Assembly (NCBI RefSeq): GCF_020150815.1 | Contig: NZ_CP083723.1 | Location: forward strand, 1,860,001 to 1,924,000 | Direction of reading: 5' to 3' | Length of the DNA: 64,000 nt | Origin: Haloprofundus salilacus | GTDB lineage: Archaea; Halobacteriota; Halobacteria; Halobacteriales; Haloferacaceae | Shown here: in pieces, positions 8,913 through 17,828 of the stretch | Position numbering within the stretch: position 1 is the first letter of the stretch | How the letters are laid out: each line of letters begins with the position of its first letter | Notes under the pieces: generated by a model | Told to the model about the DNA's origin: nothing | The model's database searches: none | Seen by the model: only the letters and a program-made list of their open reading frames with translations | Position numbers and translations under genes: made by a program

Positions 8913-10096
8913 TTCGCGGTAGCTCGCCCGAACGCGTCGTCGACGCGCTCGACGAGGGCGACCCGCTTCCGGGGACCGGCGGATTCGCGGGTCGTCTCGA
9001 CGCCAACGCCGTCGACCCCGGAGACGGCGGTAACGGCTCACTTCTCGTCCGCGACGTGCTCGGCCGACAGCCCCTTTTCTTCTCGGCAATCGACCCGGCG
9101 ACGTGGAGTTTCGACCCAACCGACCTCGACGACCCGAAGGTGCTTCCGGCGGGCCATGTTCGGCGACTTACGCCGACCGACGCGTCCGCGAGTTCGGCCG
9201 AGCTCGACGTGGACAAAAACGAGAGTAAGCGAGCGTGGACGCTCCCCGAACCGCCGATTGCCGACGACGCGGCCGCGCTCGACGCCGTGCGAGATGCAGT
9301 GCTGGGTAGCGTTCGCACCATCGATACGTCGAACACCGCCGTCGCTTTCTCCGGCGGCGTCGACTCCGCACTCGTCGCGGCGGGGATCTCCGACGCGCCC
9401 TGCTACGTCGCCGGATTCGAGGGATCGCACGACGTCGCGGCCGCCCGCGACGCCGCTGAGGCGATGGACCGCGACCTGCGGGTCGTCGAGTTCACCCACG
9501 ACGATCTCACGCGCGCGGTCCCCGAAATCGTCCGCGCGACGGGACGAACGAACGCGATGGACGTGCAAATCGCGCTGCCGCTGTATCTCGCGGCCGAACG
9601 CGTCGCCGCCGACGGCTACGAGCGACTGGCCGTCGGCCAGGGCGCGGACGAACTGTTCGGCGGCTACGCGAAGGTGGCGAACGCGCCCGACGACCACCGC
9701 GTCAACGCGGAGACGGTCCGCGGTGCGACGCGGGAAGTCGTCGCGACGCTCCCCGAGCAGCTCGAACGCGACGTGCTGACGCTCCGGGCCGCCGGCGTCG
9801 AACCGGTCGCGCCGCTGCTGCACGACGACGTGGTCGCGGCGGCGCTCGGCCTGCCGGGACATCTCCTGACCGACGGCGAGGAGCGCAAAATCGCGCTTCG
9901 GCGCGCCGCCGAGGGCGTCATCCCCGACGACATCGCCGCCGCCGACAAGAAGGCCGTCCAGTACGGCAGTCTGGCGGCGCGCGAACTCGACCGGTTGGCT
10001 CGCCGAGCAGGGTTCAAACGGCGGATGGACGACCACGTCGGACAGTACGTCTGCTCGTTGGTGGACAGTCGGTACTCCTGGGCGGACAGTCGATAG
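8909..10096 (+). CDS. Asparagine-synthase-like PP-loop protein with degenerate glutaminase half
   Basis: The 395-residue protein starts with GTG overlapping the PHP stop. The C-terminal two thirds is an asparagine synthase domain with the PP-loop FSGGVDSA (147-154) and GQGADELFGGYAK further on. The first 110 residues retain a trace of the Ntn glutaminase domain (RDVLGRQPLFF, compare RDxLGxxPLYY in AsnB). However, the N-terminus is MIRGSSPER, without the catalytic Cys2, and the domain is much shorter than the roughly 200 residues of AsnB. It should therefore use ammonia or another nucleophile. True asparagine synthesis is not certain; a beta-lactam-synthetase-like role is possible. Confidence 0.8.
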   Translation: MIRGSSPERVVDALDEGDPLPGTGGFAGRLDANAVDPGDGGNGSLLVRDVLGRQPLFFSAIDPATWSFDPTDLDDPKVLPAGHVRRLTPTDASASSAELDVDKNESKRAWTLPEPPIADDAAALDAVRDAVLGSVRTIDTSNTAVAFSGGVDSALVAAGISDAPCYVAGFEGSHDVAAARDAAEAMDRDLRVVEFTHDDLTRAVPEIVRATGRTNAMDVQIALPLYLAAERVAADGYERLAVGQGADELFGGYAKVANAPDDHRVNAETVRGATREVVATLPEQLERDVLTLRAAGVEPVAPLLHDDVVAAALGLPGHLLTDGEERKIALRRAAEGVIPDDIAAADKKAVQYGSLAARELDRLARRAGFKRRMDDHVGQYVCSLVDSRYSWADSR

Positions 10097-10140
10097 CCAA
10101 CGAGAACGAAAGGCCGCGTCACGCGTCGCCCCGAGACCGG

Positions 10141-10791
10141 TTACGAGGTGGCGGGCGAGAACGATGCGTCGAGCAGTGCCGAGTTGGCGCGAAGCGACAC
10201 CGTCGACCGGTTCACGTCGTAGTCGACGACGCCTGCGGCGTCGAGCTTCGGGAGGTGGTAGTGGCGTAGTCGGGCGGCGTGCGTCTTCCGCGGTCCGCCG
10301 ACGTGAGCGACGAGTTGCGCCGTGACCGTCGAGACGGGGAGCTCTACACCGCTTGTGTCGACGAGGACGGCGAGCGTCGCTCGCATCGGGGCGGTCGAGA
10401 ACAGGTGGAACTCCGACTCGGCGAGCGTCTCGACGAGAGTTAACAGGTCGGTCGCGTTCTCGTCGTCGATGCGGGGACCGGGAACGACGGTCCGTCGGAC
10501 GGGGTCGTACTCCGCGAATCCGCCGTCCGAAAGCATCGGAAGGTGGACGTGGTGCAGTGTGATCGCCAGCGAGTCGGTGTCGGCTTCCGTCTCGCCGTCG
10601 GCACCGTTCGGCCCTCCTGTGAGGTCGTCATCGGCGGCGAGGAGGGACGTGAGCTCCGAGAGCGAGATCGACGCTCGACGCTCCGAAAGCAGCGCGACGA
10701 TCCGACGGCGGCACGGGTTCGAGAGGACAGCCAGCGCTCGCGAAAGTTCACTCGCGTCGCCGGTCCCGGTGGGGGGCTGCTGGTCGGTCAT
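10141..10791 (-). CDS. Winged-helix regulator with two DUF7344-like repeats
   Basis: The 216-residue acidic protein has two similar halves. The first (ALAVLSNPCRRRIVALL...HHVHLPMLSDGGFAEYD) looks like a winged-helix unit that ends in the xHHxHLPxLxxxGxxxYD pattern. The second ends in RHYHLPKLDAAGVVDYD. This pattern is typical of the haloarchaeal DUF7344 group of predicted DNA-binding proteins. A linker rich in Asp/Gly/Glu sits between helix and wing of repeat one. It is a single gene, convergent with the asparagine-synthase-like gene. Target genes are unknown. Confidence 0.68.
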   Translation of the reverse strand: MTDQQPPTGTGDASELSRALAVLSNPCRRRIVALLSERRASISLSELTSLLAADDDLTGGPNGADGETEADTDSLAITLHHVHLPMLSDGGFAEYDPVRRTVVPGPRIDDENATDLLTLVETLAESEFHLFSTAPMRATLAVLVDTSGVELPVSTVTAQLVAHVGGPRKTHAARLRHYHLPKLDAAGVVDYDVNRSTVSLRANSALLDASFSPATS

Positions 10792-11133
10792 TAAGTGATT
10801 CCACTTTTGCGTTGGTTCCTATCAGTATGAAGCCTAACCTGTTAGTGTATATTCGGTGTTACGAAGCAGTTCACGTTCAATATTTTCGTGAATTTGAGAG
10901 CTTCGTGATCGAATGGTAGTCGTCGTCAGGAACTGTCCGTCCCGCGAGGACGTAACCGTCGGGCGGTGTCGGATGGCGAGCAGGCGGCGCGAGCGCTCGA
11001 ACGGGTGAACGCTGCGCAACCGCCTCGGCACCCGCTCGGTGACTGGTCAACGCCCGCGGAGGAGTGGTCCCGTTCTCGCTGATAAACTCTCGTGACGAGC
11101 GACACCGGATGAACTCGACTCGTTTCAACGTTC
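10792..11133. other. Intergenic region without a convincing gene
   Basis: 342 bases between two leftward genes. Its left third is relatively A/T-rich and includes an inverted repeat, ttcacg (10870-10875) and cgtgaa (10887-10892), with an 11-base loop. The open frames here are arginine-rich and lack haloarchaeal acidity, so I regard them as noncoding. The promoter of the DUF7344-like gene must lie at the left end. Confidence 0.4.
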
Positions 11134-11604
11134 TCAGCGCCGGTTCGTCGCGCACTCGATGGCGTCCAGTCCGAGTTCGACTACGTCGAGGTCGAGGTCG
11201 CTCGTGTGGAGGTCGTCGGGTCCGTACCAGTCCCACGCGTCGGCGCCTTCTTCGCCGTCGTCAGGGTCGATGGCGCGACTCTCGACCGTCGCGTAGTAGA
11301 TGTGGTCGATGTGTTGGTGACCGACCTCGCCGTCGTGAACGTCGATATCTTCGAGCAGCAGATGCCGCGGGCGAGGAATCGTTCGCGCCGTCTCGGAGGC
11401 GACGTCGCGCTGGTCGATGAGGAGCGTCGGTGCGAGACCCGTCTCCTCGCGTGCCTCCCGGAGAGCGGCTTCGTGGGGGAGTTCGTCCCTGTCGACGTGG
11501 CCGCCAGGTGGGAGCCGCAGGCCGAGACGCTTGTGCTCGTGAAGCGCCGTCGCTCCGTCGTTGACGATGTACACTGTCGCCGTGAAGTGCCGCGTCGTCT
11601 CCAT
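11134..11604 (-). CDS. NUDIX hydrolase
   Basis: The 156-residue protein contains a complete Nudix box, GGHVDRDELPHEAALREAREETGL in pattern terms GX5EX7REUXEEXGL, spanning about residues 34-56. This motif binds divalent metal and cleaves nucleoside diphosphate-X compounds. The sequence begins METTRHFTATVYIVNDGATALHE, a usual first strand of the fold, which supports the start. The substrate cannot be told from the sequence; housekeeping cleanup or a nucleotide-sugar role are both possible. It is a single leftward gene. Confidence 0.88.
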   Translation of the reverse strand: METTRHFTATVYIVNDGATALHEHKRLGLRLPPGGHVDRDELPHEAALREAREETGLAPTLLIDQRDVASETARTIPRPRHLLLEDIDVHDGEVGHQHIDHIYYATVESRAIDPDDGEEGADAWDWYGPDDLHTSDLDLDVVELGLDAIECATNRR

Positions 11605-11764
11605 GTCTCTTCGTCGATTCGGTCGCGTTTCACCGTTTTGACTTCTCGATAGACGGTGCGAGGGCGATGGTTCCGACGGTAGAGACGGGTCTACTGCTCT
11701 CAGGGCGGCGGCGACCGAAATCCAGTCGGAGTCTCGAACGGGCTCTGTCGAAGACTGAAGCCGA

Positions 11765-12745
11765 CTACGGCAGGTGGACCTGCTCTTCGGCTTCGAGCAG
11801 TTCGTGGTAGCGGTTGCGGATGGTGACTTCGCTGATGTTGGCGACGTCCGAGACCTCGCTCTGGGTCACCTTCTCGTTGGTGAGCAGTGAGGCGGCGTAG
11901 ACGGCGGCGGCGGCGAGTCCAACCGGCGATTTACCGGAGTGGACGCCCTGTTCTTTGGCGTTCTTCAGCAGTTGGCGAGCGCGGCGCTCGGCCTCGTCGG
12001 AGAGGTCGAGCGCCGAGGCGAACCGCGGGACGTAGCTCTCGGGGTCGGCGGGCTGGATTTCGAGCTTCAGTTCGCGGACGACGTAGCGGTACGTCCGCGC
12101 GATTTCGTCCTTCTCGACGCGGGAGACGCTCGCAATCTCGTCGAGGCTGCGCGGCGTCCCCGCCTGTCGGGCGGCGGCGTAGAGGCTGGCCGTGGCGACG
12201 CCCTCGATGGAGCGGCCAGGAAGCAGGTCCTCGTTGAGCGCGCGGCGGTAGATGACCGAGGCGGTTTCGCGGACGTTCTCGGGAAGCCCGAGCGCCGACG
12301 CCATGCGGTCGATCTCGCCGAGCGCCTGCTTGAGGTTGCGCTCTTTCGAGTCGCGAGTGCGGAACCGCTCGTTCCATGTGCGGAGCCGTTGCATCTTCTC
12401 TCGCTGTCGCGAGGACAGTGAGTTGCCGTAGGCGTCTTTGTTCTGCCAGCCGATGTTCGTCGACAACCCCTTGTCGTGCATCATGTTCGTCGTCGGCGCG
12501 CCGACGCGGGACTTCTGGTCTTTCTCCTTGGAGTCGAACGCGCGCCACTCGGGACCGCGGTCGATACCGTCCTCCTCGACGACGAGACCGCAGTCTCGAC
12601 AGACCGTCTCGCCGTGCTCGGTGTCGCTCGCCAACTGTCCGCCGCACTCCGGGCAGCGCAGCGTTTCGTCGGTCTCTTGTTCACTCTCTTCTTCGTCTCT
12701 CTGTCGGGTGCGCTCGCCCGTGTACCGTCGGACACTATCAGTCAT
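11765..12745 (-). CDS. tfb: Transcription initiation factor TFB
   Basis: The 326-residue protein matches archaeal TFB, the TFIIB homologue that bridges TBP-bound promoters and RNA polymerase. An N-terminal zinc ribbon reads CPECG...CRDCG (about 32-54). The B-finger region follows (GPEWRAFDSKEKDQKSRVG), then two cyclin-fold repeats, marked by AARQAGTPRSLDEIASVSRVEKDEI and AAVYAASLLTNEKVTQSEVSDVANISEVTIRNRYHEL. The first 25 residues are Arg/Glu-rich. Haloarchaea carry several tfb genes with different regulons; which paralogue this is cannot be settled here. Confidence 0.95.
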   Translation of the reverse strand: MTDSVRRYTGERTRQRDEEESEQETDETLRCPECGGQLASDTEHGETVCRDCGLVVEEDGIDRGPEWRAFDSKEKDQKSRVGAPTTNMMHDKGLSTNIGWQNKDAYGNSLSSRQREKMQRLRTWNERFRTRDSKERNLKQALGEIDRMASALGLPENVRETASVIYRRALNEDLLPGRSIEGVATASLYAAARQAGTPRSLDEIASVSRVEKDEIARTYRYVVRELKLEIQPADPESYVPRFASALDLSDEAERRARQLLKNAKEQGVHSGKSPVGLAAAAVYAASLLTNEKVTQSEVSDVANISEVTIRNRYHELLEAEEQVHLP

Positions 12746-12746
12746 T

Positions 12747-12769
12747 GTTGGGGTGGGGTGGGGTGGTGG
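12747..12769. other. G-run tract just upstream of the tfb start codon
   Basis: Immediately before the tfb ATG (12745-12743) the plus strand has three GGGG runs separated by single T, then two GG runs. For the leftward tfb gene this is the template strand, and the mRNA leader would be C-rich. The pattern could fold into a G-quadruplex. A TATA-like ttaagtta near 12822-12830 would put this tract inside a leader of about 50 bases. Confidence 0.4.
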
Positions 12770-13036
12770 AGAGACGCCTCTCTCGTAGACTGTTCTCCAG
12801 TTCGGGATTCGGAAGCGAGTAACTTAAGTCTGGTGGCGAAATTCAGCGGCGAGACGCCTCGAAAACTGCGTTCCGTCGGAGGGACCGACGCAGTTGGTGC
12901 CTCCTCGCCGAGTCGTCCGCATCGGTAGGGTTTCGTGATGGCAGGAGATATTTGCCGCTTTCGGTGCGAACCCTTCGAAGTCGGCGTCTCGCGGCGCATC
13001 GAAACCCTTACTCCCGGTCCCCGACACCGACGAGAC

Positions 13037-13315
13037 ATGAGCGACACGTCCGTCGACGCCGACGAAGTGCGTCACGTCGCGACACTCGCGCGAGTCGACC
13101 TCGACGACGAGGAATTCGAGGAGTTCGCCGGGCAGTTCGCCGACATCCTCACCTACTTCGACGCGCTCGACGAGGTACCCGAAGTCGACGCGGAGACGGA
13201 ACTGGTGAACGTGATGCGTCCCGACGAGGTTCGCGAGAGCCTCGCGCAGGAGGAGGCGCTCGCGAACGCCGCCGAGACCGAAGACGGCTTCTTCAAAGGA
13301 CCGAAGGTGTCGTAG
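13037..13315 (+). CDS. gatC: Aspartyl/glutamyl-tRNA amidotransferase subunit C
   Basis: The 92-residue protein matches GatC: DEVRHVATLARVDLDDEEFEEF near the N-terminus, LTYFDALDEVPEVD in the middle and FFKGPKVS at the C-terminus. GatC wraps around GatA and stabilises the GatCAB complex that amidates Glu-tRNA(Gln) or Asp-tRNA(Asn). The ATG at 13037 gives the usual family length; an in-frame upstream extension to 12935 is unlikely. The stop abuts the gatA start with no gap, so the two are co-translated. gatB is not in the window. Confidence 0.94.
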   Translation: MSDTSVDADEVRHVATLARVDLDDEEFEEFAGQFADILTYFDALDEVPEVDAETELVNVMRPDEVRESLAQEEALANAAETEDGFFKGPKVS

Positions 13316-14596
13316 ATGGCCACCGACCTCAACATCTTCGTTACCGAGGAGTCGGTCGCCGACGCCGACGCCGACGGCCCGCTGAGCGGGAAAACCGTCG
13401 CCGTCAAGGACAACATCAGCACCGAGGGGCTGCGCACGACCTGCGGCTCCGCGATGCTCAACGACTACGTCCCGCCGTACGACGCGACGGTCGTGGAGTG
13501 CCTGAAGGACGCCGGCGCGACCATCGTCGGCAAGGCGAACATGGACGAGTTCGGGATGGGGTCGACCACCGAGACGTCGGCGTTCGGTCCGACGAGAAAC
13601 CCCGTCGACCCCGAACGCGCTCCCGGCGGCTCCTCGGGTGGATCGGCGGCTGCGGTCGCGGCGGGTGAAGCCGACCTCGCGCTCGGCACCGACACCGGTG
13701 GGTCGGTCCGCAACCCCGCAGCGTTCTGCGGCGTCGTCGGCATCAAACCCACCTACGGGCTGGTCTCGCGGTACGGGCTCGTCGCCTACGCGAACTCGCT
13801 GGAGCAGATCGGTCCCTTTGCCGAGACCGTCGAAGAGGCGGCGGAACTGCTCGACGTGATTTCGGGACCGGACGCCAAGGACGCGACGACCCGGGACGAG
13901 GCCATCGATTCGGATTACGCCGGCGCCGCCGACGGCGACGTCGACGGTCTCACAGTCGGCGTCCCCACCGAACTGGTCGAGGGCGCGGACGAACGCGTCG
14001 TCGAGACGTTCGAGGGCGCGCTCGCAGAGTTAGAGGCGCAGGGCGCGGAGACGACCGAAGTGAGCCTCGAATCGGTCGGCCACGCGGTGCAGGCGTACTA
14101 CGTCATCGCGATGTCGGAAGCCTCCTCGAACCTCGCGCGGTTCGACGGGGTTCGGTACGGTCAGTCGGGCGGCTACGAGGGCAACTGGAACGAGTCGTTC
14201 GCCCGCGCCCGCGAGGAAGGCTTCGGCTCCGAGGTCAAGCGCCGCATCCTCCTCGGCACCTACGCCCTGTCGGCGGGCTACCACGACAAGTACTACAAGA
14301 AAGCCCAGGACGCCCGCGCGTGGGTGGCACAAGACTTCGACGCGGCCTTCGAGAAGGTGGACGTGCTCGCGTCGCCGACGATGCCGATTCTCCCGCCGAA
14401 ACTGGGTGAGAGCCTCGACGACCCGCTCCAACTCTACCTCACCGACGCCAACACGGTGCCGGTGAACCTCGCGAACCTCCCCGCCATCTCGGTCCCGGCG
14501 GGCGAGTCGGAGGGGCTGCCGGTCGGACTCCAACTCATCGGCCCGAAGTTCGGCGAAGAGACGATCATCCGGGCGGCCAGTGCCGTCGAAGAGTAA
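13316..14596 (+). CDS. gatA: Aspartyl/glutamyl-tRNA amidotransferase subunit A
   Basis: This 426-residue amidase-signature enzyme hydrolyses glutamine and sends ammonia to GatB, which modifies the mischarged tRNA. The catalytic Lys is in TVAVKDN (K31). The cis-Ser/Ser pair lies in the Gly/Ser-rich PGGSSGGSAAA and GTDTGGSVR motifs, about residues 102-126. Length and motifs are normal for the family. It directly follows gatC, and the stop is followed by a T-rich stretch (catttttag) that could end transcription. Confidence 0.96.
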   Translation: MATDLNIFVTEESVADADADGPLSGKTVAVKDNISTEGLRTTCGSAMLNDYVPPYDATVVECLKDAGATIVGKANMDEFGMGSTTETSAFGPTRNPVDPERAPGGSSGGSAAAVAAGEADLALGTDTGGSVRNPAAFCGVVGIKPTYGLVSRYGLVAYANSLEQIGPFAETVEEAAELLDVISGPDAKDATTRDEAIDSDYAGAADGDVDGLTVGVPTELVEGADERVVETFEGALAELEAQGAETTEVSLESVGHAVQAYYVIAMSEASSNLARFDGVRYGQSGGYEGNWNESFARAREEGFGSEVKRRILLGTYALSAGYHDKYYKKAQDARAWVAQDFDAAFEKVDVLASPTMPILPPKLGESLDDPLQLYLTDANTVPVNLANLPAISVPAGESEGLPVGLQLIGPKFGEETIIRAASAVEE

Positions 14597-14673
14597 ATTC
14601 GGCATTTTTAGTCCGGATTTTCCGAGGCGAACGCCCGAGCGGAGCGAGGGCCGACGGCGAAAAAGGTGGGTGT

Positions 14674-15015
14674 TCAGCGGTCGCGCTCGGCGTACTTCGC
14701 CTCGAACTCCTCGCGACTCTTCGAGAGGTAGAGCGCGCCCTCAACGATGCCGACGAGGCCGGGAAGTCCGGTCCAGAAGAATAGGAGGTAGAGGATACCC
14801 ACCTTCGTCCGGCCGAGGTAGAACTTGTGCGCGCCGAACGACCCGAGCAGGATGGCGAGCAGCGCGGCGACCAGTCGCTTGTCGTCGACGGCCGAGGGCG
14901 GCGGGCGCTGACGTACGCCGCAGTGCGGACAGAGTTCGGCCGCTGCGTCTATCTGTTCGCCGCAGTTGTGACAGTAGACGGTCTCGGTCTTCGTCGTATC
15001 GGTATCACTCGCCAT
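14674..15015 (-). CDS. Zinc-ribbon plus TM2-domain membrane protein
   Basis: The 113-residue protein joins an N-terminal zinc ribbon (CHNCGEQIDAAAELCPHCG, about 13-31) to a TM2 domain. The TM2 part shows two hydrophobic helices with the hallmark GSFGAHKFYLGRTKVGILYL and a short GLPGLVGIVEG turn. TM2 proteins are widespread small membrane proteins without a fixed function. I chose ATG 15015 because it gives a polar leader (MASDTDTTKTETVYC) directly before the ribbon. The next in-frame ATG upstream adds an arginine-containing stretch that looks non-coding. Confidence 0.8.
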   Translation of the reverse strand: MASDTDTTKTETVYCHNCGEQIDAAAELCPHCGVRQRPPPSAVDDKRLVAALLAILLGSFGAHKFYLGRTKVGILYLLFFWTGLPGLVGIVEGALYLSKSREEFEAKYAERDR

Positions 15016-15106
15016 GTAGCGGTGGTCGTCGAGCGACGACAAAAACGTCGGGGTAGTCGACACCTCTGCCGACGGACACTTATTGGTCGGAGTCGTATCG
15101 TAGCGT

Positions 15107-15304
15107 ATGAGAGAACGAATCGGGAGGGTGGGGACGATTCTGCTCGTCGCGCTCTTCGCGTTCCTCTTCGTCGAAGACCTCTACATCTGGTTCGTATCCG
15201 GGACTGTGCCGGGTGTGGAGTTCTTCGCCGGCACTCTCGTGGTGGTCGCCATCTGGTACGTCGCCATCCGTATCGCGCGGAGTAACCAGCCACCGATGCG
15301 TTGA
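15107..15304 (+). CDS. Small two-helix membrane protein, unknown function
   Basis: The 65-residue protein has hydrophobic segments at about 10-30 and 37-57, divided by a short loop (SGTVPGV), with a basic C-terminus (RIARSNQPPMR). No motif hints at a role. It is divergent from the TM2 gene and lies 81 bases before trkA in the same direction, so it could share an operon with the potassium system. I do not recognise a family. Confidence 0.6.
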   Translation: MRERIGRVGTILLVALFAFLFVEDLYIWFVSGTVPGVEFFAGTLVVVAIWYVAIRIARSNQPPMR

Positions 15305-15385
15305 GCGTTATACGGACGACTGGGTTCGATATTTACTCTCGAAAGCGGTAGTTTTTCGGTATTTCGCCGACCACCACCCGCAACA

Positions 15386-16081
15386 ATGTACATCGTCATC
15401 GTCGGGGCGGGCAACATCGGCGGGCCACTCATCGAGATCGCGACGATGGGCGGTAACGAGGTCGTCGTCGTCGAGCGAAACGAGCGGAAGGCCGAGCACG
15501 CCGCCACCGAGTACGACTGCCTCGTGCTCAACGACGACGCGACAATCAAGGAGACGCTCCTGGATGCCGGTGCCAACCACGCGGACGCGCTCATCTCGAC
15601 GACCGACGAGGACGCGACCAACATCATGGTCAGTCTGCTCGGCAAGGAACTCGAAGTTCCCCACATCGTCTCGGTTGTCCACAATCCCGAGCACATGAGC
15701 ATCTTCCGACGCATCGGCGTCAACACGATGGAGAACCCCCAGCGCCTCATCGCCGAGTACCTCTACCGGGCGGTCAAGCGCCCGACTATCGTCGACTACA
15801 TGCGCATCGGCGAAGATGCGGAAGTGTTCGAAATTCGCGTCGGCGAAGACGCTCCTATCAACGGTATGGCGGTTCAGGAGGCGGCGAGCGCCGGCTATCT
15901 CGATGCTGATATGCTGCTAGTCGCTATCGAACGCAACGGCGAGATTAACCCCATCACACCGCGCGGGGACACCGAGATACACGCCGGTGACTTGCTCACC
16001 GTCTACTCCGGAAAGGGTGCGACACCCGACGTGACCGACGTGTTCGGCCACTTCGAAGACCACGACGGGGACGACGCGTAA
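15386..16081 (+). CDS. trkA: TrkA-type potassium channel regulatory subunit (single RCK unit)
   Basis: The 231-residue protein has one RCK_N Rossmann domain starting MYIVIVGAGNIGG with the nucleotide-binding glycine motif at 7-12. DDATIKETLLDAGANHADALIS follows, and a C-terminal RCK_C domain (about 145-220). It should bind NAD(H) or adenine nucleotides on the cytoplasmic side of TrkH and gate potassium entry. One base separates its stop from the next gene, a TrkH subunit, so the pair is an operon. It is half the length of the tandem TrkA encoded at 19614-20951. Confidence 0.9.
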   Translation: MYIVIVGAGNIGGPLIEIATMGGNEVVVVERNERKAEHAATEYDCLVLNDDATIKETLLDAGANHADALISTTDEDATNIMVSLLGKELEVPHIVSVVHNPEHMSIFRRIGVNTMENPQRLIAEYLYRAVKRPTIVDYMRIGEDAEVFEIRVGEDAPINGMAVQEAASAGYLDADMLLVAIERNGEINPITPRGDTEIHAGDLLTVYSGKGATPDVTDVFGHFEDHDGDDA

Positions 16082-16082
16082 G

Positions 16083-17774
16083 ATGCCTCGGCGGCAGACG
16101 GTCGCCGGTCTCCCGGCGGACCTCGCGACCATCGCGCGAGATATCGGTTCACTGCTCGTGATGCAGTCGGTGCTGATGACGTTCACGACAGCTGTCGCGC
16201 TCGGGTTCCGGGAGTTCTATCCGGCGCTCGCGTTCTTTATCGCGGGCGGCGTCACGGCCGCCGTCGGTCTCGGCGCGCGCCGCCGGTTCGCGGACGCACC
16301 GGTGCCGGTGATGAAACACGGGATGATCATCGCCGCGGGAGGATGGCTCACCACGGCCGTCTTCGGCGCGATTCCGTTTCTGCTCGCCGCGTATCTGACA
16401 CCTGTTTCGGTAATGGACACGTACGTTGCCGGACTCGACACAAGCGGGTGGACCGCCATTCCCGTCGGCGGGGCGAGTACCTACTCCAGCCTCGCGTACT
16501 TTCGGAGCCCGCTCCACGCCCTGTTCGAGAGTATGAGCGGTTGGACCGGCAGCGGACTGACGATGGCGATTCACGAACCGTCGCTGCCGCGATCTATCCA
16601 GTGGTGGCGCTCGCTCATCCAGTGGGTCGGCGGCGTGGGCGTCATCGTTCTCACCGTCTCCATCCTCGCCCGGCCGGGCAGCGGGAGCTACGCGCTCTAC
16701 CAGGGAGAGACCCGCGAGGATCGCATCCACCCAAGCATCATCTCGACGGTGCGGACGGTCTGGCGCATCTTTCTGCTCTACACCGTGCTCTCGATCGTCG
16801 TGCTCTTCGCCGCCATCCGTCTGAGCGACTACGGCTCGCAGCTCCCGCTGTGGGAGGCCGCCTGGCAGGCGCTGAACCACGCGATGACCGGCCTCGCGAC
16901 CGGCGGTTTCAGCGTCACCGACAACTCCATCGCGACGTACGACTCGCCGCTCATCGAGACGGTGCTGCTGCCCATCATGACACTCGGTGCCATCGCGTTC
17001 CCCATCCACTACGCGGTGCTACACGACCGCGACTTAGGGACGCTCGTCTCCGACCTTCAGACCCGGTGGCTCTTCATCCTCTTTTTCGTGGGAACGGCGG
17101 CGCTGGCGCTCCAGAACGCCGCCGTCGTCACCGACGCCTTCGAGTGGACGACCGGTTACTTCGGGCTGACGGCGCTCGGACTCTCGGGCGCGCAGACTAC
17201 GGCCATCCGCGACTCGGTGTTCCAGTTCATCTCGGCGCTCACCTGCACTGGCTTCCAATCCTCGGATATCGGTGACTGGGCGGCGGGCGGCAAACTCATC
17301 GTCTCCGGCGCGATGGTACTCGGTGGTGCGGCCGGTTCGACCGTCGGCGGTATCAAGATTATCCGCGGGTACACCATCGGTCGTGGCATCAAGTGGCAGT
17401 TCTCGCGCGTCTTCCTCCCGGCGAGCGCCGTCGTGAGCCTGAAGATCGACGGCCGAAAACTCAGTCGCGGCGAGATGGAACGCGAGTTTAGCGAGGCAGC
17501 TATCGTCAGCCTCCTGTGGCTCATCGTCCTCGTCGCCAGTTCGGTCGTGCTCGTGAACCTCACCGGCCCCGGATTCGACTTCGCCGACGCCGTCTTCGAG
17601 GTCGCCTCGGCGCAGGGGAACGTTGGGCTCTCGACGGGTATCACCGGACCGACGATGAATCCGCTCGCTGAATCGATGTTCGTGCTCAACATGTGGGTCG
17701 GCCGCCTCGAAATCATCCCGGTGCTCGTCTTCCTGCGCAGCGTGCTGTACGGTCTCGAACCGCGCGGCGTCTGA
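16083..17774 (+). CDS. trkH: TrkH-type potassium uptake transmembrane subunit
   Basis: The 563-residue polytopic protein has the four-repeat M1-P-M2 layout of TrkH/KtrB, with pore loops such as SGWTGSGLTMA, TGLATGGFSVTD, CTGFQSSDIGDW and QGNVGLSTG. The glycines of these loops line the K+ filter. About ten to twelve hydrophobic helices are visible. It follows the single-RCK trkA after one base and therefore probably works with it. It faces a second trkH gene convergently, with 54 bases between the stops. Confidence 0.92.
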   Translation: MPRRQTVAGLPADLATIARDIGSLLVMQSVLMTFTTAVALGFREFYPALAFFIAGGVTAAVGLGARRRFADAPVPVMKHGMIIAAGGWLTTAVFGAIPFLLAAYLTPVSVMDTYVAGLDTSGWTAIPVGGASTYSSLAYFRSPLHALFESMSGWTGSGLTMAIHEPSLPRSIQWWRSLIQWVGGVGVIVLTVSILARPGSGSYALYQGETREDRIHPSIISTVRTVWRIFLLYTVLSIVVLFAAIRLSDYGSQLPLWEAAWQALNHAMTGLATGGFSVTDNSIATYDSPLIETVLLPIMTLGAIAFPIHYAVLHDRDLGTLVSDLQTRWLFILFFVGTAALALQNAAVVTDAFEWTTGYFGLTALGLSGAQTTAIRDSVFQFISALTCTGFQSSDIGDWAAGGKLIVSGAMVLGGAAGSTVGGIKIIRGYTIGRGIKWQFSRVFLPASAVVSLKIDGRKLSRGEMEREFSEAAIVSLLWLIVLVASSVVLVNLTGPGFDFADAVFEVASAQGNVGLSTGITGPTMNPLAESMFVLNMWVGRLEIIPVLVFLRSVLYGLEPRGV

Positions 17775-17828
17775 ACGACGGAACGCCGCCGCGGGGACGA
17801 AGACAGACGAGGGTGCGGACGACGTCCG

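Noticed and set aside
10834-11031. Arginine-rich frame in the gap before the NUDIX gene
   Set aside because: Basic, serine/arginine-rich composition and no homology pattern; it lies in a noncoding, partly A/T-rich stretch.
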